A DNA stretch of 64,000 nucleotides. It comes from JACCTH01 sp035253825 (GTDB lineage Bacteria > Actinomycetota > Acidimicrobiia > Spongiisociales > ZC4RG35). Below, piece after piece: positions 26,889 to 35,086 of this stretch. Numbering within the stretch: position 1 is the first letter of the stretch; each line of letters opens with the position of its first letter. The stretch spans positions 98,156 through 162,155 of the forward strand of contig DATFBM010000029.1 of assembly GCA_035253825.1 (NCBI GenBank), given 5' to 3'. The notes under the pieces are model-generated. The model made no database searches. It saw only the letters and a program-made list of their open reading frames with translations, and was not told the origin of the DNA. The position numbers and the translations under genes are program-made.

Positions 26889-27580
26889 CCCCGTTGTTGG
26901 AAGTCGAGGATCTCGCCACCGGCTACGGCCAGACCCAAGTCCTGCGCGGGGTTTCGTTCTCGGTGAGACCGGGAGAGGTGGCCTGCATCATGGGTCGCAA
27001 CGGCGCCGGCAAGACCACGTTGCTTCGGGCGTTGATGGGGGTCCTCCCCATGACCGGGGCCGTGAGATTGTCGGGAACCGACATCAGTCGCTGGCCGGGT
27101 CATCGCATCCATGCGACCGGCATGGTCTGGGTCCCGCAGGAGGATTCGGTCTTTCCCGGCCTTACCGTTCGCGACCACCTCGCCATTGCCCTCAAGGACC
27201 GAATTGACGAGGACGAGGGCCTGGCCGCCGCCGGCGAGCTCTTCCCGGTGCTAGGGCAGCGGTTGGGCCAGGAGGCGCAAACCCTTTCCGGGGGCGAGCG
27301 CAAGATGCTGGCGCTGGCTCAGGCCCTGATCGTCAAGCCCCAGGTGGTGCTGATGGACGAACCCACTGAAGGAGTGGCACCGGTGGTGGTCCAGGAATTG
27401 ATTCCCACCATCGCTGCCTCCACGCAGGGTGCGGGTGTGGTTCTGGTCGAACAGAACATCGACACCGCTCTCGCCCTCGGAGAGACCGCCTACCTCATTG
27501 AGCAGGGATCGGTGGTCATTTCGGGGACGGTGCGCGACCTCCACGACCGCGGCATATTCGAGCAAAGGCTGGCGCTTTGA
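26885..27580 (+). CDS. ABC transporter ATPase, LivF-like
   Basis: 231 residues. Walker A GRNGAGKTT, Q-loop VPQEDSVFPGLTVRDHL, signature LSGGERKMLALAQAL, Walker B VVLMDEPTEGVAP and the LVEQNIDTAL H-loop-type region are all present. It begins at TTG 26885, which overlaps the stop of the LivG gene, and ends in a TGA that overlaps the TTG of the next permease gene. Confidence 0.92.
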   Translation: MTPLLEVEDLATGYGQTQVLRGVSFSVRPGEVACIMGRNGAGKTTLLRALMGVLPMTGAVRLSGTDISRWPGHRIHATGMVWVPQEDSVFPGLTVRDHLAIALKDRIDEDEGLAAAGELFPVLGQRLGQEAQTLSGGERKMLALAQALIVKPQVVLMDEPTEGVAPVVVQELIPTIAASTQGAGVVLVEQNIDTALALGETAYLIEQGSVVISGTVRDLHDRGIFEQRLAL

Positions 27581-28494
27581 TCCTCGGCTTTCTTCCGGTC
27601 GACTCCTTCAACGTCATCGTCTTGGCGGCAGTGTTCGTGCTGGTGGCGACCGGGCTGCATTTCACATTCGGAATGCTCAACGTCGTCAACCTGGTTCACG
27701 GGGAGTTGATCCTGATCGGTGCCTACACGACCCTTCAGATGCAAAGGACCACCGGCAACGTACTCCTCGGAATGGCGTTAGCCCCTCTCGTCGCGGCAGC
27801 CATCGGCGTGGCCATGGAGCGCGGGGTGTTGCGCTTCCTCTACGATCGACCGCTCGATTCGCTCCTGGCCACTTTCGGCCTCTCCGTCATCATTCGCCAG
27901 GTGGTGCAGTTCATCTTCTCTCCCAATCCCCAGATCGTTCGCAGTCCGATCGGTGGATCCTTCCTCCTCGCCGGCTTCAACATCCCCTGGTGGAGGTTGA
28001 TCATCGTTCTCGTCACCGGAGGGTTGATCATCGGCGTGATCGGTTTCTTGGGGCGGAGCCGCTTTGGTCTTCACGCCCGCGGCACAGTTGCCAACCCTCG
28101 GCTGGCCGAAACCATGGGCATCAACTCGGGGTTCGTGCGAGCCGGGCTCTTCGCCTTGGGATCGGCTATCGCCGGGCTGGCCGGGGCGATGCTGGCACCG
28201 ATTAGCACCCTCAACCCTCAATTCGGTCTGCTCTTCTTGGTCAACTCATTCCTGGTGGTGATCATCGGGGGCAAGGGTTCGCTGCGGGGCCTGGTCGTGG
28301 CTGGCATCGTGCTGGGCGGAACTCTGGCGGCACTGCAATTCGTCATGTCGACAGTGCTTGCGCAGATCCTCATCCTCGCCATCGCCATCATTGGTGTCCG
28401 CCTCCGCCCTCTCCTCGGCCTCCTCCGTGAGTCAAACCGCGACCCAGGGTCGATAGCGACGTACAGCGACCCTATCTACCCACAGAATTCCTAG
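27577..28494 (+). CDS. branched-chain amino acid-type ABC permease, LivH-like
   Basis: 305 residues with about eight membrane helices. FTFGMLNVVNLVHGELILIGAYT is the LivH signature and GINSGFVRAGLFALGSAIAGLAGAMLAPI is the ATPase-contacting segment. TTG 27577 overlaps the LivF stop. It is the last gene of the operon (binding protein, LivM, LivG, LivF, LivH). Its 3' end overlaps that of the opposite-strand CoA-transferase by four bases. Confidence 0.92.
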   Translation: MILGFLPVDSFNVIVLAAVFVLVATGLHFTFGMLNVVNLVHGELILIGAYTTLQMQRTTGNVLLGMALAPLVAAAIGVAMERGVLRFLYDRPLDSLLATFGLSVIIRQVVQFIFSPNPQIVRSPIGGSFLLAGFNIPWWRLIIVLVTGGLIIGVIGFLGRSRFGLHARGTVANPRLAETMGINSGFVRAGLFALGSAIAGLAGAMLAPISTLNPQFGLLFLVNSFLVVIIGGKGSLRGLVVAGIVLGGTLAALQFVMSTVLAQILILAIAIIGVRLRPLLGLLRESNRDPGSIATYSDPIYPQNS

Positions 28495-29696
28495 ATCACG
28501 CCCCGCCGGCCGAGCTCTTCGATCTCGGCTTCCGATAGCCCCAGCTCGACCAATACCTCACGGGTGTCGGCACCGAGCGCTGGCGGAGGCCGTCGAATAG
28601 AACTCGGCGTGCTCGAGAGTTGAAAAGGCAACCCCAGTCCCCTCGTCGACAGGCCGCCTTCAAGCTGCAGGTCGACCACCATTTGTCGGGCGATGGTCTG
28701 TGGACTGGCCAGTGTCTCCGCCACCGAGTTGATCGGCCCCACCGGGATGCCGGCGTTATCGAGCAGATCGATCCAATGAGCGCGGGGTCGGGTGGCGATC
28801 ACCGCGGCGATCTCGCCGTCGATGAGCTCACGGTTGCGGACTCGGTCCTGATTGCGGCTGAAGCGAGGATCCCTCGCCCACTCCGCTCGCCCCACGATCT
28901 CGGCCAGCGCCGCGAACTGTCGGTCGTTTCCCACCGCCACCGCCACCTCGCCATCGGCCGCTCGATAGGTCCGGTAGGGAACGATGTTGGGGTGGCTGTT
29001 TCCGAAGCGCCCGGCTTCCTCACCCGAGACGAGATGATTGGAGGCGACGTTGATCAGCATCTGGAGCCCGACATCGTGGAGGCTCACCTCGCAGTGTTGC
29101 CCACGACCGGTGCGAGTCCGAGCCTCTAGGGCGCCCAGAACCGCGATGGCGGCGGTCAACCCCGCGCAGACGTCGACGATGGCAACTCCCAGCTTCATCG
29201 GGCTTCCCTCGGCTTCGCCGGTGATTGCCATGAGCCCGCTCTCGGCCTGGAGGATGAAGTCGTAGCCCGGCTTCGACGCCTTGGGACCGGTGGCGCCGTA
29301 GCCGGTGATCGAACAGCGGACTACCTGCGGTGCATGGGCCTCGAACCACTCGTCATCAAAGCCCCAGCTCTCCATCGTCCCCAGCTTGAAGTTGTCGATC
29401 ACCACGTCGGCGCCGACGATGAGGCGACGAAGCACGTCACGCCCTTCCTCACTCTTCAAATCTAGAGTCAAGCTGCGCTTGTTGCGATTGACCGCCAGGT
29501 AGTAGGCGGAGAAGGGACCGACAAAGGGAGGACCCCAGGCGCGGGTGTCGTCTCCGTGGCGGGGCTCTTCCACTTTGATGACGTCGGCCCCCATGTCGCC
29601 GAGAAACATCGTGCAGAGCGGCCCCGCCAGCACCCTGGTGAGATCGATGACCCGAAGCCCCGCCAGCGCCCCGCCTTTCAAGTCCGCCGCAACCAC
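28491..29696 (-). CDS. class III (CaiB/BaiF-type) CoA-transferase
   Basis: 401 residues, standard for the family. GLRVIDLTRVLAGPLCTMFLGDMGADVIKVEEP is the N-terminal CoA-binding region, and the catalytic Asp lies in KPGYDFILQAESGLM. It moves CoA between carboxylic acids, activating an acid for further breakdown. Its acid is unknown; the position next to an importer suggests activation of an imported or derived carboxylate. It is convergent with the transporter operon. Confidence 0.9.
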   Translation of the reverse strand: MVAADLKGGALAGLRVIDLTRVLAGPLCTMFLGDMGADVIKVEEPRHGDDTRAWGPPFVGPFSAYYLAVNRNKRSLTLDLKSEEGRDVLRRLIVGADVVIDNFKLGTMESWGFDDEWFEAHAPQVVRCSITGYGATGPKASKPGYDFILQAESGLMAITGEAEGSPMKLGVAIVDVCAGLTAAIAVLGALEARTRTGRGQHCEVSLHDVGLQMLINVASNHLVSGEEAGRFGNSHPNIVPYRTYRAADGEVAVAVGNDRQFAALAEIVGRAEWARDPRFSRNQDRVRNRELIDGEIAAVIATRPRAHWIDLLDNAGIPVGPINSVAETLASPQTIARQMVVDLQLEGGLSTRGLGLPFQLSSTPSSIRRPPPALGADTREVLVELGLSEAEIEELGRRGVI

Positions 29697-29748
29697 GACC
29701 GCAACTTAGAAGGACCGACGCCTGCTGACGCGCTGCAACGGAGTAACT

Positions 29749-29796
29749 ATGCGCTGGAGTACCGTTTCGGGGAATGATCCAACTGGTCGACGTTGA
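29749..29796 (+). CDS. possible 15-residue upstream ORF coupled to the cyclase gene
   Basis: CGGAG at 29739-29743 is followed five bases later by an ATG that opens a 15-codon frame. The frame ends in a TGA at 29794-29796 overlapping the TTG start of the cyclase gene in the form TTGA. The same overlap is used at several real gene pairs in this window. The peptide itself is not recognisable. It may be a translated leader that delivers ribosomes to a TTG codon that otherwise has a poor site. Confidence 0.3.
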   Translation: MRWSTVSGNDPTGRR

Positions 29797-30593
29797 GCGA
29801 TAGCCCCAGCATCGAGTCGATGTGGCGGGAGATGCTCACCAACCGCGAGGCCCCGCTCTACAAGAAGGGGCGGATCTTCAAGCACGTCCCCGGCGACCCC
29901 CGATGTCGATTGTGCAAGATCCCTCTCGGCGGGATCGCCGGTCCGGTCCTTAAGCTCACCGGACGTCGACCGGCCCGTTACAACCCGCACTTCTGCAACG
30001 CCTGCGAGGTCTGGTCCACCAATCATCCGGGCGGGGCCGTGATCGACCTCACGGTTCTCTTTGCCGACGTCAGGGGTTCGACCGCGTTGGCCGAGGAGAT
30101 GGGGCCGGTGGCCTTCGCCGACCTCATGCAACGCTTCTACCGGGTGAGCAACAGCGTCTTTGCCGAAAGCGACGCCTTCATCGACACGCCGGTGGGCGAT
30201 GAGGTGCGGGCCTTCTACTTCCCGGTTTTCGCCCCCGACCACGCCGGCGCCGCCATGCGCACCGCCCAAGCGCTCCTCTTCGCCACCGGCCACGGTGAGC
30301 CGGAAGGCCCTTGGGTCCCGGTCGGGGTGGGTCTTCATACCGGCCAGGCCTTTGTGGGGACGGTGGGGATCGAGGGGACAGATGGCTACGACGTCACCGT
30401 CCTCGGGGATGTCGCCAATGTCACCTCGCGACTGGCTTCGCTCGCCCGCCGGGGCGAGATCCTGGCCAGCGAGGAGACCTATCGAGCGGCGGGTGTCGAA
30501 CTGGGGGATCCGGAGCGCCGGACGGTCGAGCTCCGGGGACGGGCGGCCTCCCTCGATGTTCGAGTCATCACTGTTCAACCGGTTGGCGCCTGA
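29793..30593 (+). CDS. class III nucleotidyl cyclase with N-terminal four-cysteine motif
   Basis: 266 residues. The N-terminus has a likely metal site, CRLC and later CNAC, separated by about 30 residues in the phrase GDPRCRLCKIPLGG ... NPHFCNACE. The cyclase domain follows: VLFADVRGST (metal Asp), a weakened TPVGDEVRAF where the usual Lys is Thr, then VTVLGDVANVTSRL with Asn and Arg. Activity is likely but not certain. The start may be TTG 29793 (overlapping a short upstream frame) or ATG 29820. A nitroreductase gene follows 14 bases downstream. Confidence 0.85.
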   Translation: MSDSPSIESMWREMLTNREAPLYKKGRIFKHVPGDPRCRLCKIPLGGIAGPVLKLTGRRPARYNPHFCNACEVWSTNHPGGAVIDLTVLFADVRGSTALAEEMGPVAFADLMQRFYRVSNSVFAESDAFIDTPVGDEVRAFYFPVFAPDHAGAAMRTAQALLFATGHGEPEGPWVPVGVGLHTGQAFVGTVGIEGTDGYDVTVLGDVANVTSRLASLARRGEILASEETYRAAGVELGDPERRTVELRGRAASLDVRVITVQPVGA

Positions 30594-30607
30594 TCGGAGA
30601 AAGGCAA

Positions 30608-31120
30608 ATGGAAACTTGGGATGCGATTAGAGCCCGCCGCAACGTTCGTCAGTTCTCTCAGCAGCCAATCGAGCCGGAGGACCTCGACCGCATCCTCGAG
30701 GCGGGGCGGCTGACTCCGTCGGCGAGCAACTGGCAGCCGTGGGACTTCATCGTGGTGACCGATCCGGCGCGCCTAAAAGAATTGTCGGGAGTTTGGCGAG
30801 GAGCGTGGCATGTGGCGGACTCGCCCGCGGCGGTGGCGCTAGTCACGCCACCGGTAGAAGCCGCCCGAGAGAACATGCTTCATTTCGACGTCGGTCAGGC
30901 AGTGATGTCGTTGATGCTGGCAGCCGCCGACCTCGGGATCGGAACCGGACACGCTCACGTCGATGATCAAGAGCTTGCCCGGAAAGTGCTCGGTTTCCCG
31001 CCAGACCGGCATTGTGCCCACCTGATCTCCTTCGGTTACCCGGCCGACCGCCCTCTTCGGCCCCGAACCAAGGTGAACCGGCGGCCATTCGAAGAAGTCG
31101 TCCACCGCGACCGCTGGTGA
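30608..31120 (+). CDS. nitroreductase family protein
   Basis: 170 residues. WDAIRARRNVRQFSQQPIEPEDLDRILEAGRLTPSASNWQPWDFIVVTD is the FMN-binding N-terminus (Arg, Arg and Ser/Asn contacts), and AVMSLMLAAADLGIGTGHAH the central helix. The family are FMN-dependent, NAD(P)H-using reductases of quinones and nitro compounds. ATG 30608 has GGAGAAAGG upstream. Likely in one transcript with the cyclase gene before it. Confidence 0.88.
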   Translation: METWDAIRARRNVRQFSQQPIEPEDLDRILEAGRLTPSASNWQPWDFIVVTDPARLKELSGVWRGAWHVADSPAAVALVTPPVEAARENMLHFDVGQAVMSLMLAAADLGIGTGHAHVDDQELARKVLGFPPDRHCAHLISFGYPADRPLRPRTKVNRRPFEEVVHRDRW

Positions 31121-31123
31121 CGA

Positions 31124-31288
31124 TTAATCGACCGCGCTGACCTTCGCCAACGCCAGCACCTCTTCTCGGCTGGTCTCCATGTTGTGCACTCGGCATCCGT
31201 GATCTTGCGCGGCGACGACGACTTCTTCCTCCGTCCCTGATATCTCCCACCCGCAGGCACACGTCAACGTCAGTCGCAGGGCGCTCAT
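31124..31288 (-). CDS. small DUF1059-like protein
   Basis: 54 residues: LTLTCACGWEISGTEEEVVVAAQDHGCRVHNMETSREEVLALAK. Two Cys in the CACGW motif, a later DHGCRVH, and the helix REEVLALA match the small DUF1059 family. Function is unknown; the Cys and His residues suggest metal binding. ATG 31288 overlaps the stop of the next upstream gene (ATGA). Confidence 0.7.
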   Translation of the reverse strand: MSALRLTLTCACGWEISGTEEEVVVAAQDHGCRVHNMETSREEVLALAKVSAVD

Positions 31289-31773
31289 CCGATCTGTTGA
31301 AAGGTAGCGGGCACGTACTTCAAGAGCGCCTCGCGCCAACCTGCACTCAAGGAATCGCGGACCACCTCGTCCTCGCGACCCAGCCAGGCCAGGTGGCGGA
31401 GAGCGTGGTTCAGCACCTGGTCGCTAGCGATTTCAGCTGGAGGTGCGGTGGCCGAGCCCCGCGCGAGATGTCCGGCGTCTGAGATGCGGCGCGATTCACC
31501 ACTGCCCTTGGCTACCGCGGCGATGAAGGTGAGGACCACAGCCGTCCCTTCCCATCTCCAGGAAGTCGAATGGAGCAGAAACATGTCCGGGAGAAGACTG
31601 GTGGCGGTTCGACGGATCTCCTCCATCGGATTCTCACGACCGTGAGTCTCAATCAGCCACGGTCGAGGTCCGTCCGGTCCGGTAAGAAAAATCTCCGACC
31701 CCTCTTCGAACACCACGAAGACCTCCCCCCGCACCGGACCCTGGATATCGAGAGCTCGGTCGGTGGGCACCAC
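31285..31773 (-). CDS. hypothetical protein
   Basis: About 162 residues from GTG 31773, chosen because GAGGAT lies five bases upstream and because a longer frame would run antisense through the cupredoxin gene. GEVFVVFEEGSEIFLTGPDGPRPWLIETHGRENPMEEIRR is followed by a hydrophobic LHSTSWRWEGTAVVLTFIAAV and LRHLAWLGREDEVVRDSL. No family is recognised. It is coupled by an ATGA overlap to the DUF1059-like gene. Confidence 0.6.
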   Translation of the reverse strand: MVPTDRALDIQGPVRGEVFVVFEEGSEIFLTGPDGPRPWLIETHGRENPMEEIRRTATSLLPDMFLLHSTSWRWEGTAVVLTFIAAVAKGSGESRRISDAGHLARGSATAPPAEIASDQVLNHALRHLAWLGREDEVVRDSLSAGWREALLKYVPATFQQIG

Positions 31774-31857
31774 GCAATCCTCGCAGAGGAAAAAGGACCC
31801 AAGTGAACTACTGGAACCTCGGCGTCGTCTCCGGTGTAAAGCATCTCGGAGGTGCCA

Positions 31858-32625
31858 ATGCGACGAACGTTTCTCCTGACGACGATCTTGGTCCTGGCCT
31901 TGGTCCCCGCCGTGGCCGGGGCGGGGGGTGGAGGGTCGATGTCCCTCTGTCCGGCTTTTTCCTCCGGCACCACCGTCTCGGTGTTGGATTCCTGTTTCAA
32001 CGGGATCGCCCATAACGCCCCCGTGGGCGAAACCCTGACGGTGCGTAACGACGGCGAGATCCCCCACACCGTGACCGCAATCGATGGCTCCTTCGACACC
32101 GGGCAGTTGGCCCCCGGCGAGACCGCCACCCTCAGCTTCGACGAGGCCGGGATCTACAAGGTGTACTGCACCCTCCACGGGTCGGTGGACGGCTCGGGCA
32201 TGGCCGGATTGCTCATCGTGGGTGACCCGGATCCGGCCTTTGTGGCGGCGCCGATCGACCCCGAGCAGATCAAGTCCGATGTCAGCGCGGCGGTGGCCGA
32301 TGGCAACCAATCGCTCGCCGCCAAGGTCGCCGGGCATGAGCGACTCCTCACCGGGATAATGCAGGGTCAGACCGCGCTGAGCGAAAAACTCGATCGGCTT
32401 GACTCAGCCGCCGAGACTCCAATCGTGGTCTCAGTACCGGAGGCAGAAGGCTTCACGTTGCTGGCCGTCGCGGCCGGACTTGGCGTCGGACTGGCACTGG
32501 CCGCCATGCTCGCCGTCCTCCTCCGTCGGCGCTTTGATGCCCGGCAGGGATTGAGGCAATTGCCAATCGAAATTGCCCATGTCCCTGCCGAAGCTCACGA
32601 GGAGCCAAGGATCCTCGTTAGCTAA
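31858..32625 (+). CDS. membrane-anchored cupredoxin-domain protein
   Basis: 255 residues. A signal peptide (RRTFLLTTILVLALVPAVAGA) is followed by a plastocyanin-like domain with type 1 copper ligands: His in EIPHTVTAI, Cys and His in YKVYCTLHGS and Met in SGMAG. A helical stalk and a C-terminal membrane helix (FTLLAVAAGLGVGLALAAMLAVLL) follow, ending in a short cytoplasmic tail. It is probably an extracytoplasmic electron carrier or copper protein. ATG 31858 has CGGAGGTG upstream. Confidence 0.88.
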   Translation: MRRTFLLTTILVLALVPAVAGAGGGGSMSLCPAFSSGTTVSVLDSCFNGIAHNAPVGETLTVRNDGEIPHTVTAIDGSFDTGQLAPGETATLSFDEAGIYKVYCTLHGSVDGSGMAGLLIVGDPDPAFVAAPIDPEQIKSDVSAAVADGNQSLAAKVAGHERLLTGIMQGQTALSEKLDRLDSAAETPIVVSVPEAEGFTLLAVAAGLGVGLALAAMLAVLLRRRFDARQGLRQLPIEIAHVPAEAHEEPRILVS

Positions 32626-32671
32626 TCCCGGAAAAGGATTTGGCGCCAACCATGCTCCGGCAACTGCGAAC

Positions 32672-32712
32672 TGTGAGGATTTACGCGGCCTCAGGCCGCG
32701 TAAATCCTCACA
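32672..32712. repeat. perfect 20-bp-arm inverted repeat between convergent genes
   Basis: Arms 32672-32691 and 32693-32712 are exact reverse complements with a single-base spacer. It sits between the stop codons of the cupredoxin gene (32625) and the DHFR-like gene (32731). It shares the unit GCGTAAATC followed by a TCAC-type end with the two palindromes near 19.0 and 19.7 kb, but with the arms in swapped orientation. A bidirectional transcription terminator without T-run is the simplest reading. Confidence 0.85.
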
Positions 32713-32730
32713 ATTGCGGCAGAGGTGGAG

Positions 32731-33345
32731 TCAGGTGTCGTCGACGTCGCGGAACTCGGGTCGACCCTTCGTGCGATAGGTCGAGATCGTCACTCCGGAT
32801 CCTGTGGTCTGCGATTTCTCCAGCTCCAGGCCAGTGGCGATGCCTTGCTCGGCGAAGAAGCGGCGGCCGGCGCCGAGTATCACCGGGAAAACTTGGAGGT
32901 TGAGACGATCGACGAGATCGTTGTCGAGGAGGAATTGCACTAGACGGCCGCTGCCGTGGACCTGGAGCTCGCGTCCCTCCAATTGCTTGAGCTTTCGGAC
33001 CCCGGCAACGAGGTCCCCATCGATGACGGTCGTGTTGCTCCACTCGGGATCTTTCAGCGTGGTCGAAGCGACATACTTGGGCAGGTTGTTGAGACGAGTC
33101 GCCACCTTGTTATCCGGGTCGGTGATGTTCGGCCAGTAACTGGCAAAAATGTCGTAGGTGCGCCGTCCGAGGAGAAAGGCGTCGACCCGGTCGAACACCC
33201 CGTCCATGAATTGCCCGGTCGTCTCGTCGAAATGGGGGGCCAGCCAGCCTCCGCGATCAAATCCCTCGCTCCGATCTTCGTCTCGCCCCCCGGGACCCTG
33301 GTAGACGCCGTCGACCGTGAGGAAAGTGTTGACAACTAGTTCCAT
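32731..33345 (-). CDS. dihydrofolate reductase-like (RibD C-terminal domain) protein
   Basis: 204 residues. MELVVNTFLTVDGVYQGPGGRDEDRSEGFDRGGW, then FLLGRRTYDIFASYWP, KYVASTT, LVAGVRKLKQLEGRELQVHGSGRLVQFLLDNDLVDRLNLQVFPVILGAGRRFF are the standard blocks of the RibD_C/DHFR-like family, NADPH-dependent reductases. ATG 33345 has GGGGAGTGAGG upstream. It is the last gene of a run: ArsR regulator, SRPBCC, alpha/beta hydrolase, this gene. Confidence 0.88.
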   Translation of the reverse strand: MELVVNTFLTVDGVYQGPGGRDEDRSEGFDRGGWLAPHFDETTGQFMDGVFDRVDAFLLGRRTYDIFASYWPNITDPDNKVATRLNNLPKYVASTTLKDPEWSNTTVIDGDLVAGVRKLKQLEGRELQVHGSGRLVQFLLDNDLVDRLNLQVFPVILGAGRRFFAEQGIATGLELEKSQTTGSGVTISTYRTKGRPEFRDVDDT

Positions 33346-33349
33346 GGCC

Positions 33350-34219
33350 TCACTCCCCTTCCAGGACTTGGCGAAGCTTCTTGGCGAAAGCGTCGGGTTC
33401 ACCCATCTGGCCGTACTCGCCTCCGAAGAACCCTCCATGGCCGCCCGGGAAGCTCACCAGCTCGGACCCCAGCCGCTCGGCGATGATCACCGCCGCCCGG
33501 TAGGGAAGGATGCCTTCCGATTCTTCTCCGGCGGCGATGACGACCCGAGTAAGCGCCTGTCGCACCGCATTCAGGTCGGGTTCGTACTGCGAGCCACTGA
33601 TCATGTTCTGGCTCATCAGCGGATCGGTACGGGTGCCGTCGTCCTCGGTCGGCAACCCAAACTGGGCCGGATCTGGACCGGGCCGGGTGACGAAGTCATC
33701 GGGAAATTCCCCCTGGTGGCTGGCCACGGCGATGAAGTGCGCCATGCCGGCGCCGAACCCCGAGCGCATATAGGTCTCATGAACCGCCTGCGATGCCGCC
33801 AGGGCGTTTTCTCGATCGGGGAGAACGGTGGAGACCGGCGGCTCGTGTGCCACCAGGGTGCGGACGTCTCCGGGATGTTTTGCCACCAGCGCCAAGGAGT
33901 TGGTCGCCCCGCCGCTCGAGGCGAACATGTCGACCGGGCGACCGACCTTCTCGATGATCCGGTGAAGATCGTCGGCGTGCTCCTCCGGGGTCGAGGGCGC
34001 CATCATGTCGGGCTTGGTGCTCCGCTCCGACCCGCGGGGGTCGTAGGTAACGATCGTGCGATCGGGAAAGTGACTCGCCAGGGTTTCGAAACCGGCAGCG
34101 CCCATCGGTGAACCAACCAAGAAGAGAGGTGGTTCATCGCCGGCGCCACTCCGGATGTCATAGGTCAAGGTGGCGCCGGGAACTTCGAGCGTATAGGTCG
34201 TCATTTCGGTGGTGTTCAT
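33350..34219 (-). CDS. alpha/beta hydrolase
   Basis: About 289 residues. PPLFLVGSPMGAAGFETLASHFPDRTIVTYDPRGSERS is the oxyanion strand and the typical DPRG turn; FASSGGATNSLALVAKHP carries the nucleophile elbow with Ser; the catalytic His is in FPGGHGGF. Close relatives occur beside ArsR regulators. The substrate is unknown. ATG 34219 has a strong AAGGAGG six bases upstream. Confidence 0.88.
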   Translation of the reverse strand: MNTTEMTTYTLEVPGATLTYDIRSGAGDEPPLFLVGSPMGAAGFETLASHFPDRTIVTYDPRGSERSTKPDMMAPSTPEEHADDLHRIIEKVGRPVDMFASSGGATNSLALVAKHPGDVRTLVAHEPPVSTVLPDRENALAASQAVHETYMRSGFGAGMAHFIAVASHQGEFPDDFVTRPGPDPAQFGLPTEDDGTRTDPLMSQNMISGSQYEPDLNAVRQALTRVVIAAGEESEGILPYRAAVIIAERLGSELVSFPGGHGGFFGGEYGQMGEPDAFAKKLRQVLEGE

Positions 34220-34244
34220 CTTTGCCTCCTTGATTGGCAACCGG

Positions 34245-34751
34245 TCATCCGATGCGAGCAGGGCCCTCGGCGAGGATGGCGTCGATCTGGCCGAGCGCTT
34301 GTTTCATGCCCTCCTCCATACCCATGGCGAGGACCTGTTCCATCGCCTCGGTGCTGGGGAAGCGGTTCTCGATCGACATGCGGGTCCGACCCCCGCCGAT
34401 CGCCTCGATCGTCACCCGACCCTCGCCCTCGGGCAGGGCTTCATTGGGTGAGCCGTCCTCGTTGGCGAAGCCGTCGCGGAACACAAGCAGCCGCGGGGGA
34501 TCGACCTCGACGATGTCCCAGTAGCCATGCGGCTGGTCGCCCTCGGGCCCGGTCATGTGGTACTCGGTCCGCGTGCCGGGTGAAAGCTCGTGGGTGGTAA
34601 AGGTGGCCGGGTAGGTCGGCGGCCCCCACCAGCGCTCGAGCTGGCGGGGATCGGCCCACAGCTGCCAGACCCGCTCGGGGCTGGCTTCGAACTCGGCGGT
34701 GATGGTCATGGTCAGGGCCTTGGGGTCCTTGTGGACGGCGGTAACGGTCAT
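34245..34751 (-). CDS. SRPBCC (AHSA1-like) family protein
   Basis: 168 residues: ITAEFEASPERVWQLWADPRQLERWWGPPTYPATFTTHELSPGTRTEYHMTGPEGD, then GYWDIVEVDPPRLLVFRDGF and TRMSIENRFPSTEAMEQVLAMGMEEGM. This is the Aha1/START-like ligand-binding fold. Such genes commonly pair with an ArsR regulator, as here. ATG 34751 overlaps the ArsR stop in an ATGA. Confidence 0.92.
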   Translation of the reverse strand: MTVTAVHKDPKALTMTITAEFEASPERVWQLWADPRQLERWWGPPTYPATFTTHELSPGTRTEYHMTGPEGDQPHGYWDIVEVDPPRLLVFRDGFANEDGSPNEALPEGEGRVTIEAIGGGRTRMSIENRFPSTEAMEQVLAMGMEEGMKQALGQIDAILAEGPARIG

Positions 34752-35086
34752 CGGTCAGCCTCCTCGCTGGTCTCGTTGATGATTTCGGTCATCCGGTCGA
34801 TGCGCGCATGCCACAGGTCCTGGTAGCGATCGAGCAGGTTCTGGGCGATTCGGATGGCGCCGACGTTGGTGTGAACGACCTTGCGCCGGCCCCTCCGCCG
34901 CTTGGTGACCAGGCCCGCCCGCTCGAGGATGGCGACGTGCTTTTGCACGGCGGCAAAGCTCATCGAGTAATGCTCGGCCAACTCGGCGACGCCCTCCTGA
35001 CCGTCGATCGCCCGGCGGACGATGTCGCGGCGGGTGGGGTCGGCCAGGGCGGCGAAGATGCGGTCGTGGTCGAAGATCACCGGCAT
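34748..35086 (-). CDS. ArsR-family transcriptional repressor
   Basis: About 112 residues with a winged helix-turn-helix: IFAALADPTRRDIVRRAIDGQEGVAELAEHYSMSFAAVQKHVAILERAGLVTKRRRGRRKVVH. No metal-binding Cys cluster, so it is not a classic arsenic sensor. Two in-frame ATGs exist: 35098 and 35086. I favour 35086 because the first lies within the palindromic operator. It probably represses its own operon (SRPBCC, hydrolase, DHFR-like). Confidence 0.88.
   Translation of the reverse strand: MPVIFDHDRIFAALADPTRRDIVRRAIDGQEGVAELAEHYSMSFAAVQKHVAILERAGLVTKRRRGRRKVVHTNVGAIRIAQNLLDRYQDLWHARIDRMTEIINETSEEADR

Noticed and set aside
31774..32337. N-terminal extension of the hypothetical gene at 31285
   Set aside because: It runs antisense through the cupredoxin gene. 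GTG 31773 has a suitable ribosome site.
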